From positions 310,001 through 374,000 of the forward strand of contig JANSXV010000002.1 of assembly GCA_024742735.1 (NCBI GenBank): a stretch of 64,000 nt of DNA, in the 5' to 3' direction. This DNA comes from Alphaproteobacteria bacterium (GTDB lineage Bacteria > Pseudomonadota > Alphaproteobacteria > Caulobacterales > Maricaulaceae). The notes under the pieces are model-generated. The model saw nothing but the letters and a program-made list of their open reading frames with translations. It was not told where the DNA came from and ran no database searches. A program made the position numbers and the translations under genes. Positions within the stretch are counted from its first letter, which is position 1; each line of letters starts with the position of its first letter. Of the stretch, positions 33,703 through 43,502 are shown piece by piece.

Positions 33703-34916
33703 GGCGCGTCGTCGTCACCGGAATCGGGATCGTCTCGGCCATCGGGGATAACGCCAGCGAGGTCGCCCAGGCGCTGAAGGCGGGACGCTCGGGCGTCACC
33801 GCGGCGCCGGAATACGCCGAGCTGGGGTTCAAGTGCCAGGTTCATGCGCGGCCCAACGCCAATCCGGCTGAACACGTGGACAAGCGCGCCTACCGCTTCA
33901 TGGGGGAAGGCGCGGGCTGGGCCTACATGTCCATGGTCGAGGCCATCGCTGACGCCGGGCTTGAGGAAAGCGACATCTCCCATGAGCGCACCGGCCTGAT
34001 CGTCGGCACCGGCGGACCCAGCGTGGAAGCCATCGTGAAGGCCGCCGACATCACCCGGGAAAAGGGTCCCAAGCGCATCGGCCCGTTCGCCGTGCCCAAG
34101 GCCATGGCGTCGACCGGGTCGGCGACGCTGGCCACGCCCTTCAAGATCAAGGGCCTCAACTATTCCATCAGCTCGGCCTGCGCCACGAGCGTACACTGCA
34201 TGGGCGCGGCGGCCGAGCAGATCGCCTGGGGCAAGCAGGACGTCATGTTCGCCGGCGGCGGCGAAGAGCTGCACTGGGCCCTGTCGAACCTGTTCGACGC
34301 CATGGGCGCCATGAGTTCGAGCTATAACGACACCCCGGCTGCCGCCTCCAAGCCCTTCGACGCGAATCGGGACGGCTTCGTCATCGCGGGCGGGGCGGGC
34401 ATCGTGGTGCTTGAAGAGTATGAGCGCGCCAAAGCGCGCGGCGCCACCATCTACGCTGAAGTGCTGGGCTATGGGGCCACCAGCGACGGCCATGACATGG
34501 TCGCGCCCAGCGGCGAGGGGGCCGAACGCTGCATGCGCCAGGCACTGGAGCCGTTGAAGGGCCGCCGGATCGATTATGTGAACCCGCACGCGACCGCGAC
34601 GCCGGTCGGCGACGTCAAGGAAGCCGAAGCCCTGCGCAAGGTGTTCGGCGAGGGCCAGGTCCCCAAGCTGTCCGCCACCAAGGCCATGACCGGCCACAGC
34701 CTGGGCGCGGCCGGCGTTCAGGAGTCGATCTACGCGCTCTTGATGATGAAGCACGGCTTCATCGCGCCCTCGATCAATATCGGGACGATGGATCCGGAGC
34801 TGGGCGACCTGCCGGTGGTGCGCGAGACCGAGAGCGCGGAGCTGAACACCGTGCTGTCCAACAGCTTCGGCTTCGGCGGCACCAACGGCACGATCGTTCT
34901 GGGTACGCCGGAGTAG
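33699..34916 (+). CDS. fabB: 3-oxoacyl-ACP synthase I
   Basis: 405 residues of the KAS I type. The catalytic Cys is in '[20 protein letters not shown]', and the two His in '[13 protein letters not shown]' and '[18 protein letters not shown]'. '[15 protein letters not shown]' closes the protein. KAS I elongates the cis-3-decenoyl-ACP produced by FabA, committing it to unsaturated fatty acids. Translationally coupled to fabA. Confidence 0.97.
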   Translation: MRRVVVTGIGIVSAIGDNASEVAQALKAGRSGVTAAPEYAELGFKCQVHARPNANPAEHVDKRAYRFMGEGAGWAYMSMVEAIADAGLEESDISHERTGLIVGTGGPSVEAIVKAADITREKGPKRIGPFAVPKAMASTGSATLATPFKIKGLNYSISSACATSVHCMGAAAEQIAWGKQDVMFAGGGEELHWALSNLFDAMGAMSSSYNDTPAAASKPFDANRDGFVIAGGAGIVVLEEYERAKARGATIYAEVLGYGATSDGHDMVAPSGEGAERCMRQALEPLKGRRIDYVNPHATATPVGDVKEAEALRKVFGEGQVPKLSATKAMTGHSLGAAGVQESIYALLMMKHGFIAPSINIGTMDPELGDLPVVRETESAELNTVLSNSFGFGGTNGTIVLGTPE

Positions 34917-34919
34917 TCC

Positions 34920-35645
34920 CTACTCCACCCGGGCGGCGCCAAGCAGCCGCCCGCCCGGGCCGTCCTGCACGAGGATCGCGGCGGCGAGCCCGCCTTCGGG
35001 CGCCGCTGCGGTCAGGGTCAGGGCGTCACCAGTCCATTCGCCCAGCGCCTGAATGTCCCGCGCCATGTTGTAGTGGACCATTTCCTGTCCGGCATTGGGC
35101 CCGTCCTCGATGAGGCGGGTCTCAACGCCTGGAAAATAGGTGACGAGCCACACCGTGGCGGGGGTCTCACGGACCGGACCGTCGAGGCGGATGACAATCT
35201 CGCCCTCGCTCAAGCCGGCATCGACCAGGGAAGGCAGACCCGGCGCAGCCCCGACGGCGGTGCGGACACGACCCTCGCTGTAGCGGATCTTCTCCGGCGC
35301 GCCATTGATCACGAAATGAGGCGTGTAGACCCGATGAGCCTCACCGGCGTCCACATAGGCCTGTTGGCGCGCCGTGAAGGTCTCCATGGCGAAGGTGTCT
35401 TCCCAGCCATAAATGTCCCAGTAGTCCACGCCATAGGCGATCGCCAGCACGCCGCCGTCCGGGTCTTCACCCAGACTGGCAAGAAGCGCGTTGGCCCCCG
35501 GGCACATGGGGCAGCCCTGACTGGTGAACAGCTCCACCACGCGCAAGGCCTCTGACCCGGCCTCCGCCTCAGGGGCGGGCGCAGGGCCCTCAGCGCTTTG
35601 AAGCGACAGGGCGAAGGCGAGGAAATGGCTGAGCACGCTGATCAT
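34920..35645 (-). CDS. DUF1223 thioredoxin-like exported protein
   Basis: 241 residues with an N-terminal hydrophobic signal (MISVLSHFLAFALSLQSAEG). 'VVELFTSQGCPMCPGANALL' is the DUF1223 signature, with the thioredoxin-like CPMC pair, and 'YGVDYWDIYGWEDTFAMETF' follows as in other members. The fold is thioredoxin-like and the location periplasmic; the substrate is unknown. It converges with fabB at 4 bases. Confidence 0.88.
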   Translation of the reverse strand: MISVLSHFLAFALSLQSAEGPAPAPEAEAGSEALRVVELFTSQGCPMCPGANALLASLGEDPDGGVLAIAYGVDYWDIYGWEDTFAMETFTARQQAYVDAGEAHRVYTPHFVINGAPEKIRYSEGRVRTAVGAAPGLPSLVDAGLSEGEIVIRLDGPVRETPATVWLVTYFPGVETRLIEDGPNAGQEMVHYNMARDIQALGEWTGDALTLTAAAPEGGLAAAILVQDGPGGRLLGAARVE

Positions 35646-35707
35646 GGTCCGGGATGTAGCGCGAATTCGCCTCGCGTTGAAATCACAGGGCCGTTACGGG
35701 AGGCCTG

Positions 35708-36370
35708 TCAGGCTTGCGTCTCGGCTGTGTCACCAGCGCCGGGCTCCTTGGCGTACTTCAAAGTCAGCGGGACGTTGGCCAGCACGAAGACGAAGAAGAT
35801 GGGATAGGTGCCGAAGAAGCGGAAATTCACCCAGAAGCTTTCCGTCCAGGCCAGACCCTCGAACCAGCGCATGCTGTCTGTCACGACCGAGTCCGTGATG
35901 TGACGCCACAGCACCTCGTTGAGCAGGGCCATGAAGGCGAAGAACAGCGCCCAGCGCACGCCGAGGATGAACCAGGCGCGCTCGGGCATTTCGAAGATGG
36001 AGCCGAACAGGGCCTTCCAGACATTGAAGCCGAACGCAAAACATCCAAGAATCGTGAACGAGAACAACAGGTTCAGGATGGTCGGCTTGATGTAGATGAA
36101 GAGCGGGTCCTGCAGGTAGATCGTGATCGCACCGAAGAAGGTCACGATCACGAAGGTCACCACCAGCATGGGCGGGAAGCGCTTCTGGAAAATGAGCGCG
36201 TAGCCGAGCGCCGCGGCGGTCGCCGCCATGAACAGGCCCGTCGCCCAGTAGATCGCATCATCGCCGAACGTGCCGCGCCCCAGATTGTAGGCGAGCATGA
36301 AAACAGCCGCCGGGCCGACATCGACCAGCAGTTTCGAACCCTGTCCCAGGGTCTTGGCGTTCTGGCTCAT
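35708..36370 (-). CDS. yciB: Inner membrane-spanning protein YciB / septation protein A
   Basis: 220 residues from ATG 36370 (AAGGAC ten bases upstream); an ATG eight codons earlier at 36394 is equally in frame but lacks a ribosome site. Five to six membrane helices are present, with family segments 'LLVDVGPAAVFMLAYNLGRG', 'KPTILNLLFSFTILG' and 'VRWALFFAFMALLNEVLWR'. YciB (IspZ) proteins support envelope integrity and septum formation, with unclear mechanism. The remaining 189 bases up to the next gene contain nothing recognisable. Confidence 0.92.
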   Translation of the reverse strand: MSQNAKTLGQGSKLLVDVGPAAVFMLAYNLGRGTFGDDAIYWATGLFMAATAAALGYALIFQKRFPPMLVVTFVIVTFFGAITIYLQDPLFIYIKPTILNLLFSFTILGCFAFGFNVWKALFGSIFEMPERAWFILGVRWALFFAFMALLNEVLWRHITDSVVTDSMRWFEGLAWTESFWVNFRFFGTYPIFFVFVLANVPLTLKYAKEPGAGDTAETQA

Positions 36371-36559
36371 GCCGGCGGCGTCCTTGTTCTGCATGCGGCG
36401 TTGTTAAAGCGTCTTACGCAGGAAATGGCCAGATGGTTTCCGCGTCAGCGCGCCTGAAGGGCGGCGAGACCGGGCGCCAGCCGACGGAGTCTGATTCTCG
36501 CATGACAGGTTCAGGGCGGGTTGTATGGTGGAGCTCCTGGACAACACGGGAGGCGCGCC

Positions 36560-37765
36560 GTGATTGAGGCCGATGGGTTGAGGCGATGGATATGGCCGCT
36601 TGCTGCGGGCCTTGCCGTTCTGGCCTGCTTGCTGGCGCTGGCCCTGTGCGCGCGCAGCGGTCTGGCCGGATCGCCTCCGCTTTCCCCCGGTCAGCGAAGC
36701 GCCCTGCTGGATCACCTGATCGCAGCGCGTGATTCCTACGCAAGACCTGCAGAGACGATACCCGAGGCGGCCGCCCGCCTTCGCACGCCGGAGGCCGCGC
36801 TCGCCTTCGTGCGGGAGGAGGTGCGGCTGGCGCGGTACGAGGGCCGGTATCTGGAGCCGCAGGAGGTTCTGGACCTTCGCGTGGCCAATGTGGATGACCG
36901 GGCCGTGCTGCTTGCGGCCCTGCTTCGGGCTCAGGGCCACGAGGTGCGTCTGCGCACGGCGGACCGAAATCACCAGGCCCTCGCCTATGGCCGGCCTGAG
37001 CTGGACGTCACGCCAGAGCTCGCCGCCCTCCTGGATCACCTCGGCATGGACGGCCTGCCGATCGAGGCGGTTCCCACGCGGGCTGACGACGCGATCGAAA
37101 CCGTGCGCGCCGAGATGGACGCCATGGAGCAGCTGGTTCGCGGGCTGGGCCATCGGCTCGACCAGGATTTCCGGCGTCCGTTCACTGACGCCCCGCGCCG
37201 CTTCGTCGAAGTGCGCGAAAGGGACGCCGGCTGGCGGACGCTGGATGTCACCAACGCTGACCCCTCGATACCGTTCCTGCGCCCGCGCGACTGGACCCCC
37301 GATCGGGTCGGATTGTTGTCGGTCCGGTTGATCCAGACCGACCGGTTCGGGCGCGACCGCGTGCTGGTCGATTGGCGCGGATCGCTTGCGAACAGCCTCC
37401 ATTTGTCGTTCCAGCCGGCCGCCGGGCTCGGCGCCTACATGGCCGGTGACCCTGAAGGCGCCCGCGCCGGGCTCACCCTGTGGACCCCGATCCTGCAGGC
37501 CGGGCCGGAGACGGTCGTCGGGGATGGCTTTGCGATCACCGGTCCGGCGCCGGCGCCCGGCGACGGTCCGCCTGGACGGGTCCCGCGCCTGCAGGCGCTC
37601 GCGATCACGGACATCGACGCCTCAGGCTTCCCCGAGATGCGCGCCAGCCTTGATGTCGACGCGCCGCGCGGCCCGTCTTTTCTGCGGGGCATTTCGATCT
37701 GCGTGACGGCGGAACGCCGCGTATGGTCCGGATCGAAGCACAGCCGGTTCAGGGCGGTCCGGTGA
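36560..37765 (+). CDS. Transglutaminase-like protein, probably frameshifted from the downstream VWA gene
   Basis: 401 residues from GTG 36560, six bases after GGGAGG. It has an N-terminal membrane anchor (residues 9-32, 'WIWPLAAGLAVLACLLALAL') and a transglutaminase-like core ('VANVDDRAVLLAALLRAQGH') where the catalytic Cys position appears to be Val or Asn, so it may be inactive. The last ~30 residues ('ISICVTAERRVWSGSKHSRF') do not look like a natural end, whereas the -1 frame from about 37678 reads 'SAGHFDLRDGGTPRMVRIEA' straight into the VWA protein. A single-base loss in the T run 37678-37681 would explain the split. Confidence 0.7.
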   Translation: MIEADGLRRWIWPLAAGLAVLACLLALALCARSGLAGSPPLSPGQRSALLDHLIAARDSYARPAETIPEAAARLRTPEAALAFVREEVRLARYEGRYLEPQEVLDLRVANVDDRAVLLAALLRAQGHEVRLRTADRNHQALAYGRPELDVTPELAALLDHLGMDGLPIEAVPTRADDAIETVRAEMDAMEQLVRGLGHRLDQDFRRPFTDAPRRFVEVRERDAGWRTLDVTNADPSIPFLRPRDWTPDRVGLLSVRLIQTDRFGRDRVLVDWRGSLANSLHLSFQPAAGLGAYMAGDPEGARAGLTLWTPILQAGPETVVGDGFAITGPAPAPGDGPPGRVPRLQALAITDIDASGFPEMRASLDVDAPRGPSFLRGISICVTAERRVWSGSKHSRFRAVR

Positions 37766-39504
37766 TCGTGGTTCTGGACGTGTCGGGATCCATGGAGGAG
37801 GAAGGCCGTCTGGACGCCGCCCGCGCCATCGCCTCGGCTCTGGTCCGGCGGCTGGGCGCGGACCGGGAGATCGGTCTCGTGCTGTTCGCCGGGGAGCCGT
37901 TCACCGCCTCCGAGCCCGGCGGCGAGGACGACCGGACCGCCGTTCTGGAGTCGCTGGCGGCGATCGACCGGACCTATGAAAACACCGATCTTGCGCGCGC
38001 TGTGGATCACGCCCTGGCGCTCGGGGGCGCCGGGGCCCGGCTGGTCGTGCTGTCCGACGGGGCGGTGAATGACGCCGGGCGCATTACAGCTGCGCTGGGC
38101 GAATCGCGCGCCGCGCTGTCGGCGATCGCCGTACGGATCGCGCCGGAACCCTATGCCGAGATCGCCGACCTCGCCCTGCGCGCGGACACGGGCGAGGACG
38201 CCGCCCCGCTCGCCGATGAGCTGGCCGCGGCCGTGGGCGGGCCCATGCGCATCGCGTGGACCGCGCCCCGGGACGCCCGGCCTGGCCAGGTTCGGCCAGT
38301 GAGCGTTTCCGTTCCCGATCGCCGGGTCGATGCGGACAGCGAGTACGCGGCGCCGGACGACCCGGTGGAGGCGCCTGCGTCCACCATGCGCCTGGCGCTG
38401 GCGCTGGAGACGCCGGATGGCGTCAGGCGCAGCACGCGCACTCTGGCCCGGCTGACGCCCCAGACGGCGCAATTCTCCCTTCAGGCCCGACACAGGATCA
38501 TCGCCAATCTCGCCGAGCCGGATCCTGGCCATGTGCTGCGCCGGTATCTCGATCTCATGATTGATCTGGTCCGCGCGCGCGACGCCGTGCGCGCGGGCGC
38601 CGGGTTTACTTCCTTGCCCGACACCGGCCCGGATTACGTGGCTCTGGCGCTGGGCGGACAGCTCCGGACCCTGCCGCGCCAGGCGCTGGCCGGGGTTGAG
38701 CTTCAAACTCGCCACCCCTTGCTGGCGCTTCACTCGGTCACGCCGGCGGGCTCGCAGGGCGCGCTGGTTCTGGAGGAGCGCCTGGATGTGCTCGACGACG
38801 GCGAATGGGGCCGATTCTGGGGTGATGCAAGCCGTCAGTCAGACGCCGGCGCCGCGCTGGCCGCCGCGGAGGCTGTGGCGCTGAACCAGACGCCCATCGC
38901 AACCCGCATGCTGGCGGCGGGAGACGCGGTGCTGACGCGCGGGACCATCACCTCGGCCGCCGCCGCTGGCTTTCAGATTCAGGTGAATTCCTACGGGGCC
39001 GTGCGTGCGGGGCTGTCCGATCCGCCGGGCAAGGGGATGCGGGCTACGAGGGTGGCGGCTCAGTTCGCTGATCTTCAAGACCGGTTTGAGATGGCCGGAC
39101 ATGTGGCCAGCGGGCTCGGCGCCATGACCGGTGCGCCGGGCGGTCCGATCGGGGCGTTCGTCTCGCTTCAAAGCGAGAACCTGAAGGCCTGGTGCTACGC
39201 GTCGGTGACCCTTGGATTCCTGAATGAGGAGATCGCGGGGGAGGCCACGGGGTCCGACGACTGGACCGGCTACGCCGCGGCGCAGTGCCGGTATTCAGAG
39301 GACGGCCTGGCCATGACCTATCTGACCAGCATGGCCCAGGGCTTCGCACTGGGCACGCTGGGCGACGTTCTGACCCCGGTCGTGGCCGGACCGGTCGGAC
39401 CGATCGCCTCAGGCCCGGTCGTGGACGGCGTGGTGAACACGGACTTGTCCTATGTGATCACCGAGATGCACGGCGCGCTCATGGACCGCCTGCAGCAGGA
39501 TTGA
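37723..39504 (+). CDS. VWA-domain protein (C-terminal part of a split gene)
   Basis: 593 residues as an independent frame, overlapping the previous gene by 43 bases. Near its N-terminus is a von Willebrand A domain with a full MIDAS: 'LDVSGSM' (residues 19-25), Thr in 'YENTDLARAVDHAL' and Asp in 'VVLSDGAVND'. The rest is alpha/beta with no recognised domain. The ATG has no ribosome site of its own, and in-frame codons upstream encode a natural continuation of the transglutaminase-like protein. Either a programmed -1 event or a mutation or sequencing indel makes two pieces of one ~1000-residue protein. Probably on the periplasmic side. Confidence 0.75.
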   Translation: MVRIEAQPVQGGPVIVVLDVSGSMEEEGRLDAARAIASALVRRLGADREIGLVLFAGEPFTASEPGGEDDRTAVLESLAAIDRTYENTDLARAVDHALALGGAGARLVVLSDGAVNDAGRITAALGESRAALSAIAVRIAPEPYAEIADLALRADTGEDAAPLADELAAAVGGPMRIAWTAPRDARPGQVRPVSVSVPDRRVDADSEYAAPDDPVEAPASTMRLALALETPDGVRRSTRTLARLTPQTAQFSLQARHRIIANLAEPDPGHVLRRYLDLMIDLVRARDAVRAGAGFTSLPDTGPDYVALALGGQLRTLPRQALAGVELQTRHPLLALHSVTPAGSQGALVLEERLDVLDDGEWGRFWGDASRQSDAGAALAAAEAVALNQTPIATRMLAAGDAVLTRGTITSAAAAGFQIQVNSYGAVRAGLSDPPGKGMRATRVAAQFADLQDRFEMAGHVASGLGAMTGAPGGPIGAFVSLQSENLKAWCYASVTLGFLNEEIAGEATGSDDWTGYAAAQCRYSEDGLAMTYLTSMAQGFALGTLGDVLTPVVAGPVGPIASGPVVDGVVNTDLSYVITEMHGALMDRLQQD

Positions 39505-39508
39505 GGCG

Positions 39509-39781
39509 CTAAGCCACCCCGATGCGCGGCGGGCCGCCCTTGGCCGCTTCGCTTGGCCCGAAGGCGCGGTCGAGCAGGTGGGTGGAGGCCGTCGACAGCT
39601 CGATGGCCGCCGTGAGATGCTCCAGCACCTTCATGTTGTTCGCCATCACTTCCAGGGCTTCCGGACGCGTGTCGGCGGAAATCTTGGTGCAGCGCGTCAG
39701 CACGTCGGCGCGCAGCTCCATGAGAATGTCCTCCAGCCGGCGGCCGGACGGGTTTTCTTCAGAGACCAGAAAGCGGGTCAT
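39509..39781 (-). CDS. Hypothetical cytoplasmic protein
   Basis: 90 residues from ATG 39781, preceded by AAGGAGG. Mostly helical: '[20 protein letters not shown]' and '[20 protein letters not shown]'. No membrane segment, no motif recognised. The codon usage matches neighbours and the ribosome site is good, so the gene is probably real. It converges with the VWA gene at 4 bases. Function unknown. Confidence 0.7.
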   Translation of the reverse strand: MTRFLVSEENPSGRRLEDILMELRADVLTRCTKISADTRPEALEVMANNMKVLEHLTAAIELSTASTHLLDRAFGPSEAAKGGPPRIGVA

Positions 39782-39915
39782 GGCCGCCTCCTTCTTCTAG
39801 ACCAGGCTGCACCCTGCCACGCGACGAGTCATTTTTCCGTAAACGCAGCGGGGTTGAAGCCGTCCGGGCTCCGGGCCAGCTTGACGGTGACAGAAAATTT
39901 CAAAGGAGATCAGCC

Positions 39916-40200
39916 ATGGCTGAGGTGATCGGCGCTGACGCGCTATGCGAAGCAGTTTCGGGCTGGGCCAAGGCCGAGGGCGAGCGCGACGCGGTGCGCA
40001 AGGTGTTCAGGTTCGACGATTTCAAATCGGCCTTCGCCTTCATGACCAAGGTCGCCCTGAAGGCCGAGCAGATGGACCATCATCCTGAATGGTTCAATGT
40101 CTACAACACCGTGGACGTGACCCTGTCGACCCATGACGCCGGCGGCGTCACCGGGCTGGACAAAGAGATGGCGCAGTTCATGAACGAGGCGGCGGGGTAG
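39916..40200 (+). CDS. phhB: Pterin-4a-carbinolamine dehydratase
   Basis: 94 residues, normal length. The signature '[20 protein letters not shown]' contains the two active-site His, followed by '[12 protein letters not shown]'. It dehydrates 4a-hydroxytetrahydropterin formed by phenylalanine hydroxylase so the cofactor can be reduced. An AAAGGAG ribosome site precedes the ATG. PhhA is encoded separately at 21064-22179. Confidence 0.95.
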   Translation: MAEVIGADALCEAVSGWAKAEGERDAVRKVFRFDDFKSAFAFMTKVALKAEQMDHHPEWFNVYNTVDVTLSTHDAGGVTGLDKEMAQFMNEAAG

Positions 40201-40203
40201 CGC

Positions 40204-41163
40204 CTACCCCCACGGCCCGCCGAAATCGCGGCCGGAGCCGCCCCGTCCGCTGCTATCGTCCACATCCCCGCCCCAGGGGCCCTGATGACCCCACGGCCCG
40301 GCCGGAGGAACCGGCGCGTTTCCGGCCAGCTCGCGCAGGCGTGCGATGCGGTTGGCGGTGTTGGGGTGGGTGGAGAACAGGCTGTCGCCGCGCTGGCCGT
40401 TCAGCGGGTTGATGATGAACATGTGGGCCGAGGCCGGGTTGCGTTCCGCCGACTCGTTGATCGTGCGCCGTGCGCCCCGCTCGATCTTCTCCAGAGCGCT
40501 CGCCAGCCATTGGGGGTTGCCGCAGATCTCCGCGCCGATCCGGTCGGCTTCGTATTCGCGCGAACGGCTGATCGCCATCTGCACCAGACCCGCGGCCATG
40601 GGCGCGAAGATGGCGATCAGAATGCCCGCCAGCAGGCCGCCGCGATCCCGGCCGCCGAAGAACAGCGCGAAATTGGCCAGGAAGCCGATGGCGCCGGCCA
40701 GGGTCGCGGTCACCGTCATGGTCAGAGTGTCCCGGCTCTTCACGTGAGCGAGCTCGTGAGCCATGACGCCCATGACTTCCTGACGGTTCAGCTGGGCCAG
40801 CAGGCCGGTCGTGGCGGCCACGGCGGCGTTGTTCGGATCGCGCCCGGTGGCGAAGGCGTTGGGCTGGGGGTTGTCGATGACATAGATGCGCGGCGCGGGC
40901 ATGCCGGCGGCATGGGCCATGTCGGCGGTGTCCCTGGCGAAGCGGTGCAGGGCCGGGTCGCGTTCGTCCGGGGTGATCTCCCGGGCGCCGTGCATGCGCA
41001 GCACCATCTTGTCGGAGTTCCAGTAGGCGAAGGCGTTCATGGCCCCGGCGATGAGAAAGGCGATCATCGCGCCGCCCGGCCCGCCGACCAGATAGCCGAT
41101 GGCGATGAACAGGCCGGTCAGGCCCGCCAGAAGGATGAAGGTGCGCAATCCGTTGCCGGTCAT
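40204..41163 (-). CDS. htpX: Protease HtpX homologue
   Basis: 319 residues from ATG 41163 ([20 protein letters not shown]). Zinc site '[14 protein letters not shown]' (His-136, Glu-137, His-140), third ligand in '[14 protein letters not shown]', four membrane helices and the typical '[20 protein letters not shown]' segment. HtpX is an M48 inner-membrane protease that degrades misfolded membrane proteins, cooperating with FtsH. A glycine/tryptophan-rich C-terminal tail ('[11 protein letters not shown]') is a common variant. Start further upstream (41199) is unlikely. Confidence 0.95.
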   Translation of the reverse strand: MTGNGLRTFILLAGLTGLFIAIGYLVGGPGGAMIAFLIAGAMNAFAYWNSDKMVLRMHGAREITPDERDPALHRFARDTADMAHAAGMPAPRIYVIDNPQPNAFATGRDPNNAAVAATTGLLAQLNRQEVMGVMAHELAHVKSRDTLTMTVTATLAGAIGFLANFALFFGGRDRGGLLAGILIAIFAPMAAGLVQMAISRSREYEADRIGAEICGNPQWLASALEKIERGARRTINESAERNPASAHMFIINPLNGQRGDSLFSTHPNTANRIARLRELAGNAPVPPAGPWGHQGPWGGDVDDSSGRGGSGRDFGGPWG

Positions 41164-41243
41164 GGAGATCCCGTGATCAAAGACTTGGCCGGGAAGCACT
41201 GGCCGCCTAGGTAGATGGGTGAGCCGTTCAGGAGCCGCAAGTC

Positions 41244-41453
41244 ATGGCTGATCCGTCCGAAACGAAAACCGCCGCCGGCGAGCCGGAGAAGCCGCTCAGC
41301 GATGCGGCGAAGCGCGCCCTCGCCGAAGCCGAGGCGCGCCGCAAGGCCCTCGAGGCCGAGGAGGCCGCAGCGAAGGAACTCGGCGGACCCAAAGGCCCTG
41401 AACCCACGCGCTATGGCGACTGGGAGAAGAAGGGCATCACCTACGATTTCTAG
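41244..41453 (+). CDS. DUF1674 protein, succinate dehydrogenase assembly factor 4-like
   Basis: 69 residues from ATG 41244, AGGAG nine bases upstream. The conserved C-terminal motif 'KELGGPKGPEPTRYGDWEKK' then 'GITYDF' is the hallmark of the Sdh8/SDHAF4 family, which assists flavinylated SdhA before assembly in mitochondria and alphaproteobacteria. The N-terminal half is a charged helix ('LSDAAKRALAEAEARRKALE'). No sdh gene is nearby. Confidence 0.92.
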   Translation: MADPSETKTAAGEPEKPLSDAAKRALAEAEARRKALEAEEAAAKELGGPKGPEPTRYGDWEKKGITYDF

Positions 41454-41526
41454 GGCCCGCCGCGCGTCAAGGAATCAACGCCGTTAACCATTAAGTCCCT
41501 CGCAGGTCTGTGCTAATCTGGGACAC

Positions 41527-41928
41527 ATGAACGCTCTCATCGCCCTCACCCTGCTGGCCGCCAGTCCCGGCGAACCCGTTCTTCTCGGCGGGCCGGAGGC
41601 GGCGCGCGTCCGTGTGGAGCAGGGCTCTGAGTACAGCCGCAGCTATCAGGCGGCGTACCGGCGCACCGTGTCGCGCCGCGGCGCGGTCCAGGGGGCTCCC
41701 GCCTCCGATCGCCGCCCTCAGTTACATCACGCCGGCCGCGCCGAGGTGCGCGCCGGCGATCCGGTCAGTCTTGGCGCGGACTTCTTCTTCGCGCCCCAGG
41801 CGGGCGGCGTGGAACGTCCGGCGCCCGTGCTCGTGTACGGCCGGCGCGGCGTTCTGGTGATCGGTCCGGCTCACGCCCCCGTCTCCGCCGGCCAGGCCGC
41901 CGCAGCGCGAGGGCTGCCGCGCGACTGA
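41527..41928 (+). CDS. Hypothetical exported protein
   Basis: 133 residues from ATG 41527. A short signal-like N-terminus (MNALIALTLLAASPG) is followed by Arg/Ala-rich sequence with a Tyr-containing 'YSRSYQAAYRRTVSRRG'. A hydrophobic strand with 'RPAPVLVYGRRGVLVIGPAH' ends the protein. No family recognised. The ribosome site (GGGA) is close to the start, and a minus-strand frame also crosses the region, so this is a moderate-confidence gene. Confidence 0.5.
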   Translation: MNALIALTLLAASPGEPVLLGGPEAARVRVEQGSEYSRSYQAAYRRTVSRRGAVQGAPASDRRPQLHHAGRAEVRAGDPVSLGADFFFAPQAGGVERPAPVLVYGRRGVLVIGPAHAPVSAGQAAAARGLPRD

Positions 41929-42028
41929 CGGCGCCAGCGCCACGGTCCGCTCCAATATCCGCGCTTCACGGTGATTCAAGCCGACATTCGGGTGGCCCGC
42001 GCCGGAAAATCTTCCTATACTCTGGTCC

Positions 42029-42508
42029 ATGTTAAGACTTGTCGCCTTATCAGGGTGCGCCCTGGCATCATCACACGCACAGGCTGCCGAACCGCTTCCC
42101 GGTCCGGTGCCGGCGGAGGTGGTGCGTGTGATCGATGGCGATACGGTCGAGGTGCGCGCACGGATCTGGCCGGGGCACATCGTGGAGACAAGGGTGCGCC
42201 TGCGCGGCGTGGATACGCCGGAGACGCGGCGTCCGGACTGCGAGGCGGAGCGCACTGCGGGGGCGGCGGCGACCGCCTTCACCCAGGACTGGCTCGCGGC
42301 GACGGTGAGGGTGACCGGAACAGCGCCAGGTCCGGCCTTGGTCAACCTGCATGAGATTGATCTGGGAAGCTTCGCGGGCCGGGTCGTCGCCCGGATCCGC
42401 CGCGCCGACGGCGCGGACCTGTCCGAGGCCCTGATAGCGGCGGAGCTGGCCACCCCTTATGGCGAGACCGGGCCCTGGTGCACGGCGCCGGACGCGCCAT
42501 CGCGCTGA
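42029..42508 (+). CDS. Thermonuclease-family (SNase-like) exported nuclease
   Basis: 159 residues. A short signal peptide (MLRLVALSGCALASSHAQAA) precedes an SNase fold: 'VVRVIDGDTVEVRARIW' (Asp cation ligand), 'TRVRLRGVDTPETRRPDC' (catalytic Arg, Asp and Glu) and 'AGRVVARIRRADGADLSEAL'. It presumably cleaves nucleic acid in the periplasm, calcium-dependently. The Cys near residue 76 and the C-terminal Cys may pair. It converges with the hydrolase gene at 4 bases. Confidence 0.88.
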   Translation: MLRLVALSGCALASSHAQAAEPLPGPVPAEVVRVIDGDTVEVRARIWPGHIVETRVRLRGVDTPETRRPDCEAERTAGAAATAFTQDWLAATVRVTGTAPGPALVNLHEIDLGSFAGRVVARIRRADGADLSEALIAAELATPYGETGPWCTAPDAPSR

Positions 42509-42512
42509 GCGC

Positions 42513-43502
42513 TCACCTTGCCGGAAACCGTTCCTCCAGCCAGGCGAGCATGAGGGCGCTCAGATGCGCCGGGGCTTCGTACTGGGTCCAGTGGCCGATG
42601 CCCTCGATCATTTCCATCGTCAGATCCGAGCACAGGGCGGGCATCCAGCCGGCGAGCTTGGGCGGCAGCATGAAGTCGCATTCGGCCGTGATCATCAGGA
42701 CCGGCATGGACAGGCGGTGATCCACCCCGCCCATGCGCTCCCAGTTCGCATCGAAATTGCGGTACCAGTTGAAGCCGCCGCGAAAACCACTCCTGCGATA
42801 GGCCTCGGCGTACCGGGCGCGAATGTCCTGCGGGACGACGCAGTCCTCCTCCGACTTCAGCCCGCCGCGCGCGACGAATTTTTCAAACCGGCTTGGCAGG
42901 TGGGTGATGGAGGCCGGCAGCTTGTCCAGATCGGCGCTGGGAACCGGGGCGCCGAAGGTGAAGGCGAAGAAATCCTCCTCCTGGCCGGCGAACAGGTCGT
43001 CCATGGCTTCATCCTGAAGCCGCACGATGTAGTGCTCGTCTCCGCCGCGCTCGCGGAACACCTCCGTGGGCGGCTGGGCGCCGCGGGGCAGGTGGGGCGT
43101 GTTCACGCCGATGGCGGCGATGAAACGCTCCGGGACCAGGCAGGCGGCATGCCACATGAGGATCCCGCCCCAGTCATGACCGGCGATGACGGCCTTCTCG
43201 ATCCCGAGCGCATCCAGCAGCCCGGTCATGTCGCCGATCAGATGATCAACGCCATAGGCCTCCACCGCGGGGGGCGCGTCCGACGCGCCAAAGCCGCGAT
43301 TGTCCGGCGCGATCACCCGGTAGCCGGCCTCGCTCAGGTCCTGGATCTGCTGCGCCCAGCTCAGCGCCAGCTCCGGCCAGCCATGGAGCAGGAGGACCGG
43401 CACGCCGTTTTCCGGCCCGGCCAGATGGACCGACAGGGTCACCTCGCCCACATCGATACGCGTTGCGGGCGGCATGGGGGGATGGGGGGCGTGCTGGGTC
43501 AT
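42513..43502 (-). CDS. Alpha/beta hydrolase (epoxide hydrolase-like)
   Basis: 329 residues from ATG 43502, overlapping the rarD stop by 4 bases (ATGA). The family order is clear: oxyanion 'LLLHGWPELALSWAQQIQDL', 'APDNRGFGASDAP', nucleophile Asp in 'VIAGHDWGGILMWHAA', and late acid/His in 'MITAECDFMLPPKLAG' and 'GIGHWTQYEAP'. The Asp nucleophile in GHDWGG and the HGWP motif point to a soluble epoxide hydrolase or haloalkane-dehalogenase-type enzyme. Physiological substrate unknown. Encoded in a unit with rarD. Confidence 0.9.
   Translation of the reverse strand: MTQHAPHPPMPPATRIDVGEVTLSVHLAGPENGVPVLLLHGWPELALSWAQQIQDLSEAGYRVIAPDNRGFGASDAPPAVEAYGVDHLIGDMTGLLDALGIEKAVIAGHDWGGILMWHAACLVPERFIAAIGVNTPHLPRGAQPPTEVFRERGGDEHYIVRLQDEAMDDLFAGQEEDFFAFTFGAPVPSADLDKLPASITHLPSRFEKFVARGGLKSEEDCVVPQDIRARYAEAYRRSGFRGGFNWYRNFDANWERMGGVDHRLSMPVLMITAECDFMLPPKLAGWMPALCSDLTMEMIEGIGHWTQYEAPAHLSALMLAWLEERFPAR

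Noticed and set aside
41722-42453. 243-codon minus-strand frame
   Set aside because: Opposite an SNase-like gene with intact catalytic motifs; Ser/Arg-rich composition typical of shadow frames.
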